A stretch of DNA of 64,000 bases from Pyrinomonadaceae bacterium (GCA_028284415.1 JANQRU010000004.1:62001-126000), one strand, 5' to 3'; counted from the first letter of the stretch, positions 16,614 to 25,720 are shown. Program-made: numbers and translations. Notes: generated from the letters alone by a model not told the origin.

Positions 16614-19600
16614 ATGCCCAAAATGTTTTCGTCTAAGATGCGAAAAGTTAACTTACTGTTGACTTTCGCCACCCTGCTTGTCTTTTCAGCTTTTATCAAT
16701 GCACAAACTTCCGGCACAGCAACAAGTGCAAAAAAAGTTGATCCGCTCAAAAACTTTCAGTATCGCCAGATAGGTCCTTACAGAGGCGGTCGTGTGACGG
16801 CAGTTGCCGGAATTCCTAACAATAAAAATGTTTACTATTTTGGAGCGACGGGTGGCGGCGTTTGGAAAACTACGGATGCGGGAGTTAATTGGACACCGGT
16901 TTCGGATAAGTATTTCAAGACGGGTTCGGTTGGTGCGATCGCCGTTTCGGAATCAAATCCGAATGTCGTTTACGTGGGAATGGGCGAATCGGCAGTTCGC
17001 GGAAATGTTTCGCACGGAGACGGAGTTTATAAATCTATCGACGGCGGAAAGACTTGGAAACACGTTGGATTAAAAGACACACAGCAAATTGGGCGTGTCA
17101 GAATTCATCCGAAAAACCCCGACATCGTTTATGTTGCGGCGATCGGACACCTTTGGGGAGCAAATGAGGAGCGTGGTGTTTTTCGCACGATGGATGGCGG
17201 CAAAACTTGGAAGAAAATTCTTTACAAAAGTAAAGACGCAGGGGCATTTGACCTAATTTTTGATCCTTCAAATCCGAATGTAATTTATACAACTTTTTGG
17301 CAAGTTCGCCGAACGCCTTACAGTCTGAGTAGCGGTGGTTCGGGCAGTGGAATCTACAAATCTTTCGACGGTGGTGACACTTGGCAAGAAATTTCTGGAA
17401 ACAAGGGTTTGCCAAAAGGTGTTATGGGAAAAATCGGGATTACCGTTTCGCCTGTAAATACGAACAGAGTTTGGGCAATGATTGAATCGAAACAAGGCGG
17501 ACTTTATCGTTCGGAAGATGCGGGTGAAACTTGGCGTAGAGTCAGCAACAATCCGCAAACGATGCAGAGACCTTGGTATTATTACCGCGTGTATGCGGAT
17601 ACACAGGATGTCAATACCGTCTATGTCTTGAACGTGCGTTTTCATAAATCTATTGACGGTGGAAGAACTTTTAATTCGATCAGAGTTCCGCACAGTGATA
17701 ATCATGACCTTTGGATCGATCCAAATGATAATAAACGAATGATCGAAGGAAACGACGGTGGTGCGAATGTATCTTTCGACGGCGGAAAAACTTGGACTGA
17801 ACAGGATCAACCAACTGCCCAGTTTTATCGTCTTCATATTGATAATGATTTTCCATACAATATCTATGGAGCACAGCAAGATAATTCGACAGTGAAAATT
17901 CCTTCGCGGACGGCTTCTTTTGGAATAAATGAATCACATTGGCATTCGGTCGGTGGCGGTGAATCAGGTTGGATCGCCCCACACCCAGAGAATTCCGACA
18001 TAGTTTTTGCGGGTAGTTACGGCGGTTTTTTAACTCATTATAATCATCGCACCAAACAACGTCGGATTATCAATGTTTATCCTGATAATCCTATGGGAGC
18101 AGGAGTTGAAGCGATGAAATACCGCTTTAACTGGAATTTTCCGATTATCTTTTCAAATTATAAAACCAACGGAAAATATCCACTCTATGCCGCAGGACAT
18201 ATACTTTTCCGTTCGATGGATGAAGGACAGAGTTGGCAACCGATCTCGCCTGATCTAACTCGTAATGAAAAATCAAAACAAGGAACATCAGGTGGACCGA
18301 TCACGCAGGATAATACGAGCGTTGAATACTACAACACGATTTTTGCACTTGCCGAATCAACCTTACAAAAAGGCGTGATTTGGGCAGGAAGCGATGACGG
18401 CTTGGTTCACATAACCCGCGATGGCGGAAAGAATTGGTCAAATGTTACGCCAAGAGGTTTGCCCAGAGATATTCAGATAAATTCGATTGATGCTTCGAGA
18501 ATTGATGCAGGAACAGCATACGTTGCTGCCACCGCTTATAAATCGGATGACTTCAAACCGTATCTGTATAAAACAAACGATTATGGAAAGACTTGGAAAA
18601 AAATAGTAAATGGCATTCCCGATGACGCTTTTACGAGAGTAGTTCGAGAAGATCCGAATCGCCGCGGATTTTTGTATGCGGGAACGGAAACGGGAATGTA
18701 TTATTCATCAAATGACGGTGAAACTTGGCAATCTCTACAATTAAATCTTCCAGTCGTTCCGATTACGGATTTAGCTGTTCACAAAGGAATGAAAGACTTG
18801 GTCGTTGCTACACAAGGGCGTTCTTTTTGGATTTTGGATGATTTGACGCTTTTATATCAAATGCCAAATGCTCAGAATTCAAACGCATTTTTATTTAAGC
18901 CCGAAGACGCATATCGAACGCCCGGATTTGGCAGAAGACTTCCGCCAACTGTAACAATTGGTGAAAATCCACCGAACGGAGCCGTTGTTCATTATTACTT
19001 GAAATCAAAACCTGCAAAAGAAATTTCGCTGGAATTTCTCGATTCAAATGGAAAAGTTTTAAGAAAATTTGCTGGCAAAATGAAAAAAGACGGGACACCC
19101 GCACCAACGCGACCGGGACAACCCGCACCGCCGATGGAAATTGGTTTGAATGAATTCGTTTGGAATTTCCGCCTGCCGAATGCAACGGGAATTCCCCGTA
19201 TGATCTTGTGGGGCGGAAGTCTTGCGGGACCCAAAGTAGCTCCGGGAAATTATTCGGTTCGTATGACGGTTGACGGCAAAGCAATTTCGACAGAAAGCTT
19301 CGCTATCAAACCTGACCCGAGAGTTCCAACAACTCAAGCACAATATAAAGAGCAGTTTGATTTCTTGTTAAAAGCACGTGATAAACTGACCGAAACCCAC
19401 AAAGCAATCTTAGAAATTCGCAGTATGAGAAATCAGCTTCGAACTATCTCGTCGAAACTGAAACCCGAGCATAAAGACCTAAAAACAAAGGCGTCCGACA
19501 TTATTAAAAAAATCACAAATGTTGAAGAAACCTTAATGCAAACTAAGATCAAGAGTTCGCAAGATGCTTTGAATTATCCGATAAAACTAAACAACAAACT

Positions 19601-19793
19601 CGCCGCTCTAGCTTCGACGGTCGGTGCAGCTGATTATCCGCCAACGGCTCAAAGCTACGATGTTTACAATGATTTAGTCGGAAAGATTGATGCTCAATTA
19701 GCAATCTTTAGAAAGGTAAAAGTGGAAGACGTGAAAGAATTTAATGAAATGTATAATCGCAAGAAATTGCCTATAATCACGGCAGGAAGGTAA
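16614..19793 (+). CDS. VPS10/BNR-repeat exported protein (sortilin-like propeller)
   Basis: 1,059 residues from ATG 16614, which is preceded by AAAGGA and begins a signal peptide (MRKVNLLLTFATLLVFSAF core). An ATG 37 codons earlier lies in a repeat and would add a lysine-rich leader. Many BNR/Asp-box and sortilin-type blades are visible, each with S-x-D-x-G-x-T-W: KSIDGGKTW, RTMDGGKTW, KSFDGGDTW, RSEDAGETW, TRDGGKNW. These build one or two large propellers. A C-terminal Ig-like region with PAPTRPGQPAPP and a helical tail (from about 900) follow. Members are common in Acidobacteriota and Bacteroidota and are often called glycosyl hydrolases, but no sialidase catalytic set is evident here. Confidence 0.85.
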   Translation: MPKMFSSKMRKVNLLLTFATLLVFSAFINAQTSGTATSAKKVDPLKNFQYRQIGPYRGGRVTAVAGIPNNKNVYYFGATGGGVWKTTDAGVNWTPVSDKYFKTGSVGAIAVSESNPNVVYVGMGESAVRGNVSHGDGVYKSIDGGKTWKHVGLKDTQQIGRVRIHPKNPDIVYVAAIGHLWGANEERGVFRTMDGGKTWKKILYKSKDAGAFDLIFDPSNPNVIYTTFWQVRRTPYSLSSGGSGSGIYKSFDGGDTWQEISGNKGLPKGVMGKIGITVSPVNTNRVWAMIESKQGGLYRSEDAGETWRRVSNNPQTMQRPWYYYRVYADTQDVNTVYVLNVRFHKSIDGGRTFNSIRVPHSDNHDLWIDPNDNKRMIEGNDGGANVSFDGGKTWTEQDQPTAQFYRLHIDNDFPYNIYGAQQDNSTVKIPSRTASFGINESHWHSVGGGESGWIAPHPENSDIVFAGSYGGFLTHYNHRTKQRRIINVYPDNPMGAGVEAMKYRFNWNFPIIFSNYKTNGKYPLYAAGHILFRSMDEGQSWQPISPDLTRNEKSKQGTSGGPITQDNTSVEYYNTIFALAESTLQKGVIWAGSDDGLVHITRDGGKNWSNVTPRGLPRDIQINSIDASRIDAGTAYVAATAYKSDDFKPYLYKTNDYGKTWKKIVNGIPDDAFTRVVREDPNRRGFLYAGTETGMYYSSNDGETWQSLQLNLPVVPITDLAVHKGMKDLVVATQGRSFWILDDLTLLYQMPNAQNSNAFLFKPEDAYRTPGFGRRLPPTVTIGENPPNGAVVHYYLKSKPAKEISLEFLDSNGKVLRKFAGKMKKDGTPAPTRPGQPAPPMEIGLNEFVWNFRLPNATGIPRMILWGGSLAGPKVAPGNYSVRMTVDGKAISTESFAIKPDPRVPTTQAQYKEQFDFLLKARDKLTETHKAILEIRSMRNQLRTISSKLKPEHKDLKTKASDIIKKITNVEETLMQTKIKSSQDALNYPIKLNNKLAALASTVGAADYPPTAQSYDVYNDLVGKIDAQLAIFRKVKVEDVKEFNEMYNRKKLPIITAGR

Positions 19794-19802
19794 ACAATTT
19801 TC

Positions 19803-19886
19803 TGCCCGCGAATAAACGCGAAAAGACGCTAAAAAATTCTGTGTCTATCTGTGAACAATTCTTTCTTTCGCGTTTATTCGCGGGCA
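19803..19886. repeat. 21-bp perfect inverted repeat downstream of the VPS10 gene
   Basis: Arms 19803-19823 and 19866-19886 are exact complements, starting TGCCCGCGAATAAACGCGAA. The left arm and following bases repeat exactly at 16391-16416. The loop contains CTGTGTCTATCTGTG words also found in the upstream copy. It could end transcription of the VPS10 gene, although the T-run is weak. Confidence 0.8.
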
Positions 19887-19896
19887 AATTCTTTTC

Positions 19897-20406
19897 TTAC
19901 TTTTTCTTTCGGCGACTGCGAACCCAATAAGGCAGAATAAACATATAAATTCCCGTCAACCATAACAGAAGCAAAACAATTGCGGATGGCAGAAAGAGCC
20001 AGAGTTTGGCGTAATCATGAAAAAATGAGCCATCGTGAATTGATTCGATTAAATCCGAACGCCGATAAGCCGTCTGCAAAACCTTTCCTGTTTTTAGATC
20101 AATCTGCACTTCCCAACTGTTTTTTGTACGCACCTTGACCATTCCTTTTGTCGGGCGTACATCAAGGCGGTCAATGTCTTGCCAGCTTTGGATTTCTGCA
20201 ACTTCAACACCTTTGCTGATTTCTAGAATTTTATCGAGAGAAAGTTCGGGAGATTTGCTGACGCCTTTGATAGTTTCCGGCTGAATCCAAGCTACATCTT
20301 TTTTAAGCTGCAAAATCAGTCCTGTAACAATAATAATTAAAACAGGCAAAGCAAAAATTGCCGATGCCCAATAATGAACTTTACGATTTAATAGATTAAA
20401 TTTCAC
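19897..20406 (-). CDS. PepSY-associated transmembrane protein
   Basis: 169 residues: helix one at about 13-33 after MKFNLLNRKVHYWASA, a PepSY-like periplasmic domain (about 45-125 with SWEVQIDLKTGKVLQ), and helix two at about 136-157 ending in a basic tail. The N-terminal R-K-V-H-Y-W motif and overall plan match PepSY_TM proteins, which accompany iron-siderophore receptors or electron-transfer flavoproteins. It is shorter than full-length four-helix members. No receptor or reductase is adjacent, so the role is unassigned. It stands alone on the minus strand. Confidence 0.75.
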   Translation of the reverse strand: MKFNLLNRKVHYWASAIFALPVLIIIVTGLILQLKKDVAWIQPETIKGVSKSPELSLDKILEISKGVEVAEIQSWQDIDRLDVRPTKGMVKVRTKNSWEVQIDLKTGKVLQTAYRRSDLIESIHDGSFFHDYAKLWLFLPSAIVLLLLWLTGIYMFILPYWVRSRRKKK

Positions 20407-20542
20407 TAATTTTTCTTGTTTGATTAACTTACGGGTTTATTAAAAGTAAATTATACAATATGAAAATAGGACTACTAAGCTCAGTTTATTCAATTGAATA
20501 CCAATCAGACTAAATAAAGACTGCTAAATTGAATCATAAAAA

Positions 20543-20551
20543 TGTTATAAT
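20543..20551 (+). promoter_or_regulatory. extended -10 promoter candidate
   Basis: TG-T-TATAAT is a perfect extended -10 element; the matching -35 window (about 20523-20528) is poor, as is usual for extended -10 promoters. Transcription would start near 20558, about 150 bases before the SPFH start codon. Confidence 0.45.
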
Positions 20552-20559
20552 CACGTCTG

Positions 20560-20660
20560 CCTCGGTCAAGTTAGGAGCGAATGGACAACACGCGAAATCC
20601 CAAATCGGGTCAGATTGCCTATCTGAAAATTCGTCCTCCACATCAGCATTGACTACGGGG
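20560..20660 (+). ncRNA. structured leader RNA candidate upstream of the SPFH gene
   Basis: Nested complementary segments: CCTCG-GTCAA (20560-20569) with TTGAC-TA-CGGGG (20649-20660), AGGAGCGAAT (20573-20582) with ATTCGTCCT (20629-20637), CCC/GGG (20599-20609) and CAGAT/ATCTG (20611-20625). Together they suggest a closed multi-branch fold just after a promoter. It matches no riboswitch, SRP or tmRNA consensus that I can recall, and no coding signal is convincing. Confidence 0.35.
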
Positions 20661-20672
20661 TATATCAAAAAA

Positions 20673-20694
20673 GGGCAGGATGCTAAACCTGCCC
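20673..20694 (+). promoter_or_regulatory. GC-rich hairpin just before the SPFH start
   Basis: GGGCAGG/CCTGCCC arms with an 8-base loop. An in-frame ATG at 20680 lies at the edge of this hairpin loop, which argues for initiation at the next ATG (20710). The hairpin has no following T-run and could control translation or end the leader RNA. Confidence 0.4.
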
Positions 20695-20709
20695 ATAAAC
20701 TTACTAAAT

Positions 20710-21600
20710 ATGCCAAAAGAAGAAATCATCATTAAAAATACTCACCGTGGATTAAAGTATGAAGATGGCGTACTGGTCAATGTTTTAGAAGCTGGAAGAT
20801 ACGAGCTTCCGCCTGAAGAAGAGGGATTTTGGATATTTAAAACCCGTCGTCCAAAAATCGAAATTCAACTTGTTGACATACGCGAACGCGATCTTACCAT
20901 TAGAGGACAAGAAATTCTCACATCCGACAAAGTAGCGATTCGTGTCAGCATAATCGTGCAGTTTCGCGTGACTGATCCACAAGCCGCAATTCATGAGGTC
21001 GAAAATTATGAAGAAAGGTTATATAGCGATGTCCAACTCGCCGCTCGACGTTCGCTCGCTTCAATGACCTTAGAAGAAATCTTAAAAAACCGTAATCGCT
21101 TGAGTGAAGAAATTTTAACTGATGTAAAAGAATCTGCTAGTAGTTATGGCGTTGCAATCCTCAGAGCGGATGTAAAAGATCTAATATTTCCGGGTAATTT
21201 ACAGGAAATTATGAACCGTGTTTTGACTGCCGAACGTTTAAGCGAAGCACAATTGGTTGAGGCAAAGACAAAAGCCGAAGTGCAGAAAATTAATGCTCAA
21301 ACACAGACGGAAATTGACCGCTTAGAGGCTGAACAAAGAGCAGAAGCAGAAAGAAAAAATGCGAAAATTAAAACTGAGATAGAAAAAGCGGAAGCGGAAA
21401 CGCAAGCAGAAATAGAACGTCTTAAGAACGAAGCTGAGATCAAATCTTTACAAGAACTTGCCGAATCAGCAAAAGAATTGTCTGATAATCCCGCTTTGTT
21501 ACGTTTGCGTGAACTTGAAACACTCAAAGAGTTATCAAAATCCGCAAATGCCAGAATTTATATCGGGTTCGATAAGCACATGGCTTCGGATGAAGATTAA
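20710..21600 (+). CDS. SPFH/Band-7 domain protein, soluble
   Basis: 296 residues. An N-terminal cap (MPKEEIIIKNTHRGLKYEDG) leads into an SPFH domain (about 20-175, with VDIRERDLTIRGQEILTSDK and FRVTDPQAAI), then an alanine/glutamate-rich coiled coil (about 180-250) and a short C-terminal domain. Stomatin and prohibitin relatives form membrane-bound rings; here no hydrophobic anchor is visible, so it is either peripheral or cytosolic. The ATG at 20710 fits the conserved domain start; one at 20680 would lie in a hairpin. Its stop overlaps that of the convergent ATP-grasp gene within a TTAA. No protease partner (NfeD) is adjacent. Confidence 0.82.
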   Translation: MPKEEIIIKNTHRGLKYEDGVLVNVLEAGRYELPPEEEGFWIFKTRRPKIEIQLVDIRERDLTIRGQEILTSDKVAIRVSIIVQFRVTDPQAAIHEVENYEERLYSDVQLAARRSLASMTLEEILKNRNRLSEEILTDVKESASSYGVAILRADVKDLIFPGNLQEIMNRVLTAERLSEAQLVEAKTKAEVQKINAQTQTEIDRLEAEQRAEAERKNAKIKTEIEKAEAETQAEIERLKNEAEIKSLQELAESAKELSDNPALLRLRELETLKELSKSANARIYIGFDKHMASDED

Positions 21601-22628
21601 CTTTTTTCAACCAAATAAGTTTGTTTGTGTCCGCGATTTTCAAAGTCTTTCACAGCCTTGAATGCATCGGCTTTGCACGGAAAAGTATCAATTACAAACT
21701 TATGTCCATTATCATCTTGCCGCCAAAGTTCGTGGGGAGTTAAACCCAAAGAATTATAAAACTTTGAAATATCGACTCTTTCAGGCAAACCCGCAACTTG
21801 TGCATCACCGAGTTCAACAATTAACCATTCACCTTCTGTTTTCTGAGCAATATCCATTGTGAAAAAATTGCTTCGAACATTCTTTGCAACATCCAAAAAT
21901 AAATCTTTTGGAAAATCTTCTTGCTCGTAAATCCCCTCTTCCCAATACTCTGAAATAAAAACCAATTCGCCATTTAGAAAAAATAGACGAAATTCTTTGG
22001 TCAGAGGCATTCCACTTTTTGAATGGTTTGTGAGCGGTTGAAATTCGACGAATTCACGAAATACCAAGCCCTCATTTAAATCTTCTCCTTGTCTTTCAAT
22101 AAAAGTTTTAACAACTCTTTCGATGTCCTCACGATTTGTAGCTTCGGGAATAAAACACGCTTCTTCCCATTCGTGTTTACGGGATTTCACATAGTCTTTC
22201 AAAATCAACGATTTATCACCAAACGCTGATAATTTCTCCATTAAATCATCAAAATTAAAACTCTCATCATACGGCAAGAAAACACTTTTTGGTGTGTGAC
22301 TCTCGATAATTTCGTAAGACTCAGGCAAATAATGACAATGTTTATATTCTTCAGGAGAGTTGATTAATTTTAAGTTTCGGGATTTTAGCTCGTTGTACAA
22401 AATTTCATAAACATCTGGCTTTAACATCCATCCCCGATAAACTGCTGTTTGTTCTTTTTCGGAACTTTTTACAAACCTAACCGCACTCGAAACTTTGTTT
22501 TCTGTTAAACCTTCAAAGCTGAAAAGCTCGTATTCAAAGCCTTTTTCTACAACGGTTTCAGCTTCTGTTTTGTAGGCGTAATCAACTTCGTTTGGATAAA
22601 AAGGTTCTGAGCAAAATATAAATTTCAT
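21597..22628 (-). CDS. ATP-grasp domain protein (DUF4343-like)
   Basis: 343 residues. The central and C-terminal parts read as an ATP-grasp fold: LILKDYVKSRKHEW carries the nucleotide-binding Lys, and GEWLIVELGDAQVAGLP resembles the metal-binding strand with its Glu and Asp. The N-terminal third (FIFCSEPFYPNEVDYAY) fits the pre-ATP-grasp domain. Such enzymes join a carboxylate to an amine or thiol using ATP, often in peptide tailoring, but no precursor peptide is seen nearby. A short C-terminal addition (about 305-343) contains NGHKFVIDTFPC. The start is taken at ATG 22628. Confidence 0.75.
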   Translation of the reverse strand: MKFIFCSEPFYPNEVDYAYKTEAETVVEKGFEYELFSFEGLTENKVSSAVRFVKSSEKEQTAVYRGWMLKPDVYEILYNELKSRNLKLINSPEEYKHCHYLPESYEIIESHTPKSVFLPYDESFNFDDLMEKLSAFGDKSLILKDYVKSRKHEWEEACFIPEATNREDIERVVKTFIERQGEDLNEGLVFREFVEFQPLTNHSKSGMPLTKEFRLFFLNGELVFISEYWEEGIYEQEDFPKDLFLDVAKNVRSNFFTMDIAQKTEGEWLIVELGDAQVAGLPERVDISKFYNSLGLTPHELWRQDDNGHKFVIDTFPCKADAFKAVKDFENRGHKQTYLVEKS

Positions 22629-22672
22629 AATAATTATTTCACTTTATTACGAACCGTTTGTAAGATAAAGCG

Positions 22673-23557
22673 ATGAAAAATTTTATTAGATTTATAAGTG
22701 CCGCTTTTATACTCTCCATTTTTAGTTTTTCCATACATTCACAAATACGAACCGATTTTGACCGCAATATGAATCAGCCGTTTGAGCCGTTCAAAATCCT
22801 CGAAAACATATATTATGTCGGAGCTTCGGATGTCGCTTCTTACTTGATTACTACTAATAAAGGTCACATCTTAATTGATGCGGGATTTGAAGAAACTGTT
22901 CCGATGATCGAAGCGAATGTTAAAAAACTCGGCTTCGATTTGAAAGACGTGAAAATCATTTTGAATAACCACGCACACTATGACCACGCGGGCGGTTTGA
23001 AGATTTTGAAAGAGAAAACAGACGCGAAACTTTATTCGGTCAAGGAACAAGCTGAAGTTTTGGAAAATGGTGCTAAAAATGATTTCAGATTTGGTGATGA
23101 ATTGTCTTTCTCACCTGTTAAAGTTGATAAAATTATCAGAGATAAACAAAAGATAAAACTTGGCAAAGTGAAGCTAAAAACTCATCTAACTCCCGGTCAT
23201 ACAAGGGGCTGCACGACGTTCACAACCAAGATCAAACACAAAAAACAGAAACTTAACGTAATTTTTCTTTGCAGTTTGAGTGCTTTGGATTATAATCTCG
23301 TTGATAATCCGAAGTACCCAAACCTCTCCCAAGATTTTACAAATACCTTCAACAAATTAAAGCAGATGAAAGTAGATGTCTTTCTCGGCTCACATGCACA
23401 GTTTTTCAAAATGAGCAGAAAGGTTGCGTTAATGAAAAAAGACAGAAGTACGAATCCATTTATTGATTCCAAAGGTTTTATAGATTTCGTCAACCGAAAT
23501 GAGAAAGCGTTTTACCGAAAGCTAAATAAACAAAAAGCAGAGAGGAAAAATAAATGA
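22673..23557 (+). CDS. subclass B3-type metallo-beta-lactamase
   Basis: 294 residues with a signal peptide. Zinc ligands of the B3 class are all present: H100-x-H102-x-D104-H105 (NHAHYDHAGG), H176 (LTPGHTRGC) and H241 (GSHAQFF). The phrase CSLSALDYNLVDNPKYP, with Ser in place of the B1 zinc-binding Cys, is characteristic of B3 enzymes. These are periplasmic hydrolases that open beta-lactam rings; several environmental homologues have weak or no lactamase activity, so resistance is not proven. The gene overlaps the following membrane-protein gene by an ATGA, indicating translational coupling. Confidence 0.87.
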   Translation: MKNFIRFISAAFILSIFSFSIHSQIRTDFDRNMNQPFEPFKILENIYYVGASDVASYLITTNKGHILIDAGFEETVPMIEANVKKLGFDLKDVKIILNNHAHYDHAGGLKILKEKTDAKLYSVKEQAEVLENGAKNDFRFGDELSFSPVKVDKIIRDKQKIKLGKVKLKTHLTPGHTRGCTTFTTKIKHKKQKLNVIFLCSLSALDYNLVDNPKYPNLSQDFTNTFNKLKQMKVDVFLGSHAQFFKMSRKVALMKKDRSTNPFIDSKGFIDFVNRNEKAFYRKLNKQKAERKNK

Positions 23558-23964
23558 ATCCAATTGTTCAAAATATTTTAGCAGTTATAGGTGGCATAAT
23601 AGGCGGCGGCGTTGTGAATATGGGACTGCTTATTATCGGCAGTTTTCTGATCCCCGTTCCGGAAGGCATAAACGCTTGGGATCCCGAAAGTCTTGCCAAC
23701 GGTATGAGCAAACTTCAAGCCTACCACTTCATTACCCCCTTTTTAGCCCACGCCCTTGGAACTCTTGCAGGAAGCTTTATAGTTGCTAAATTTACCACAA
23801 CCAAACATCTTGTTTTTGCATTATTTATTGGAGCATTTTTCATTCTTGGCGGAATTATAAACGTCATAAATCTGCCCGCACCACTTTGGTTTGAGGCACT
23901 CGATTTGGTTGCGGCATATTTCCCAATGGCGTTTTTAGGTTGGAAATTAAGCGGTCAAAATTAA
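23554..23964 (+). CDS. four-helix membrane protein coupled to the metallo-beta-lactamase gene
   Basis: 136 residues with hydrophobic helices near 8-30, 60-80, 86-106 and 115-132, and a glycine-rich first helix (IGGIIGGGVVNMG). This resembles a widespread family of small uncharacterised membrane proteins. The ATG overlaps the stop of the lactamase gene (ATGA), so the two are translated together. A role in the same process is plausible but unproven. Confidence 0.7.
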   Translation: MNPIVQNILAVIGGIIGGGVVNMGLLIIGSFLIPVPEGINAWDPESLANGMSKLQAYHFITPFLAHALGTLAGSFIVAKFTTTKHLVFALFIGAFFILGGIINVINLPAPLWFEALDLVAAYFPMAFLGWKLSGQN

Positions 23965-24058
23965 AAAAATTAAATTTGATGTCCATTTTTTAATTCTTCA
24001 TTCGTTTAGTATGTGAAACTTGAAAAAAGTTTTAATTACAAAACCAGGAGATTTTGCC

Positions 24059-24412
24059 ATGAACCAATATATGCTTTTATTACATGACTCAACGGAAGAT
24101 TTTGCTGATGTTTCGGCAGAAGAAATTCAGGCTGTTATCAGCGAATACGTCGGCTGGAGAAACGATATTGAAGAACAAGGAAAATTAATCGGCGGTGAAA
24201 AATTAGCTGATGAAGGCGGAAAACATCTTTCGATGCAGAATGGTGAAATTCGTGTAACGGACGGACCTTATGCCGAGATCAAAGAAGTCCTCGGCGGATA
24301 TTTTGCAATCAAAGCCAGCGATTATGATGAAGCCGTCGAGATTTCCAAAACCTGTCCGCACTTAAAATATGGCGGGCGAATTGAATTAAGAAAAATTGAA
24401 ACTGTTCATTAA
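24059..24412 (+). CDS. YciI/DGPF-domain protein
   Basis: 117 residues from the ATG at 24059, which has AGGAG eight bases upstream; a TTG 13 codons earlier is the alternative and is less likely. The YCII-related fold shows as MNQYMLLLHDS at the start, EEQGKLIGGEKLA in the middle and the DGPY form of the DGPF motif at 68-71, followed by EVLGGYFAI. Members are small dimeric proteins that are regularly encoded beside ECF42 sigma factors, and the next gene is exactly that. The biochemical role is unknown. Confidence 0.88.
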   Translation: MNQYMLLLHDSTEDFADVSAEEIQAVISEYVGWRNDIEEQGKLIGGEKLADEGGKHLSMQNGEIRVTDGPYAEIKEVLGGYFAIKASDYDEAVEISKTCPHLKYGGRIELRKIETVH

Positions 24413-24433
24413 ATAATTTTTGCGAAATTTAAG

Positions 24434-25720
24434 ATGAACTCTTCAAAGAAAAATTCGGTAAATGAAATGGTTGACCATCTGTTCCGACATAATTCGGGGC
24501 AGATGGTTTCTGTTTTAACGAGGATTTTTGGTTTTGAAAATATTGATTTGGTTGAAGATGCAATTCAGGAATCGCTCATCAAAGCACTCAATCAATGGCA
24601 ATTTAAAGGCATACCCGAAAATGCAAATGCTTGGATGATCCAAGTTGCTAAAAACCACATTCTCGACCAATTCCGCAAGAAACAAAAACTTGACTCCAAT
24701 GGCGAAGAACTTTTGAAAACCCTCGAAATTTCTTCAAACGAAAACATCGAAACAAAACTTCGTTACCCGAAAGAATTAAATGAAGATTTGCTCTGTATGA
24801 TGTTTGCGACCTGTCATCCGCTTCTTAAACCCGATAGCCAAATTGCTTTAACCTTAAAAACGGTTAGCGGTTTTAGTGTTTCGGAAATAGCAAGGGCATT
24901 TTTAAGTAAAAAAGAAGCCGTTGCGAAAATGATTACTCGTGCGAAGAAAACGCTTCAAAAAAACAAAATAAAACTGCAAATTCCGCCACCCAATCAATTG
25001 CAGAAAAGACTAGATGCAGTTCTCAAAGTTTTATATTTAATGTTCAATGAAGGTTATAGTTCGGCTCAAAGCAAAGAATTGATCCGCGAAGATTTGTGCT
25101 ATGAAGCAATTCGTCTTGCCCAAAAATTATCCGACCATCCCGTAACCACTTCGCCAAAAATTCAGGCGTTGCTCGCACTATTTTTCTTTCAAGCCGCACG
25201 CCTAAAAACCCGTCATAACGAATCAAAAGATTTCTTGCCGCTAGCGGAACAAGAGCGAGAACTCTGGGACAAAAAACTTATAAATGTAGGACTTTATCAT
25301 TTCAAACAATCGGCAAAAGGTACAGAGCTTAGCGACTATCATCTAGAGGCGGAAATTGCTTCGTGTCATATTTTTACGGATGATTTTGATTCAACCGATT
25401 GGCAACAGATATTGAATTGTTACGAAGAACTTTTGCGTAGGAAATACTCACCTGTTATCGAACTCAATAAAATTATCGTTTTATCAAAAGTAAAAGGAGC
25501 CGAAATTGCCCTCGAAGAATTAAACAAATTCAAAGCATCAAAACAGCTCGAAAATTACTTTCCGATGTATGTTGCTACTGCTCAGATACAGTTTGAAAAT
25601 GGAATGTTTCAAGAATCATCCGATTCTTACAAACAAGCTATAAAACTCACCGAAAATGATTCAATCAAAAGATTTTTGGAAAAGAAGATTGAAAATTTAA
25701 CTGTCTCTTATCTCCAATAA
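24434..25720 (+). CDS. ECF42-type sigma factor with C-terminal TPR-like domain
   Basis: 428 residues. Sigma region 2 spans about 13-90 (DLVEDAIQESLIKALNQW, NANAWMIQVAKNHILDQFRK), region 4 about 130-180 (LKTVSGFSVSEIARAFLSK). The long C-terminal half carries the ECF42 hallmark VLYLMFNEGYSS near 195-210 and TPR-like helices. ECF42 factors lack a classical anti-sigma partner and are regulated through their own C-terminal domain, and they pair with DGPF genes, as seen here 22 bp upstream. Target promoters cannot be read from the window. Confidence 0.9.
   Translation: MNSSKKNSVNEMVDHLFRHNSGQMVSVLTRIFGFENIDLVEDAIQESLIKALNQWQFKGIPENANAWMIQVAKNHILDQFRKKQKLDSNGEELLKTLEISSNENIETKLRYPKELNEDLLCMMFATCHPLLKPDSQIALTLKTVSGFSVSEIARAFLSKKEAVAKMITRAKKTLQKNKIKLQIPPPNQLQKRLDAVLKVLYLMFNEGYSSAQSKELIREDLCYEAIRLAQKLSDHPVTTSPKIQALLALFFFQAARLKTRHNESKDFLPLAEQERELWDKKLINVGLYHFKQSAKGTELSDYHLEAEIASCHIFTDDFDSTDWQQILNCYEELLRRKYSPVIELNKIIVLSKVKGAEIALEELNKFKASKQLENYFPMYVATAQIQFENGMFQESSDSYKQAIKLTENDSIKRFLEKKIENLTVSYLQ

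Noticed and set aside
16614..19793. Sialidase or glycosyl hydrolase activity for the BNR-repeat protein
   Set aside because: Asp-box repeats are present, but no sialidase arginine triad or nucleophilic Tyr/Glu set could be identified, so only the fold is claimed.
20529..20735. Open frames on both strands in the SPFH leader
   Set aside because: Neither reads like a protein; the region has promoter and stem-loop features, and the frames run into the SPFH start.
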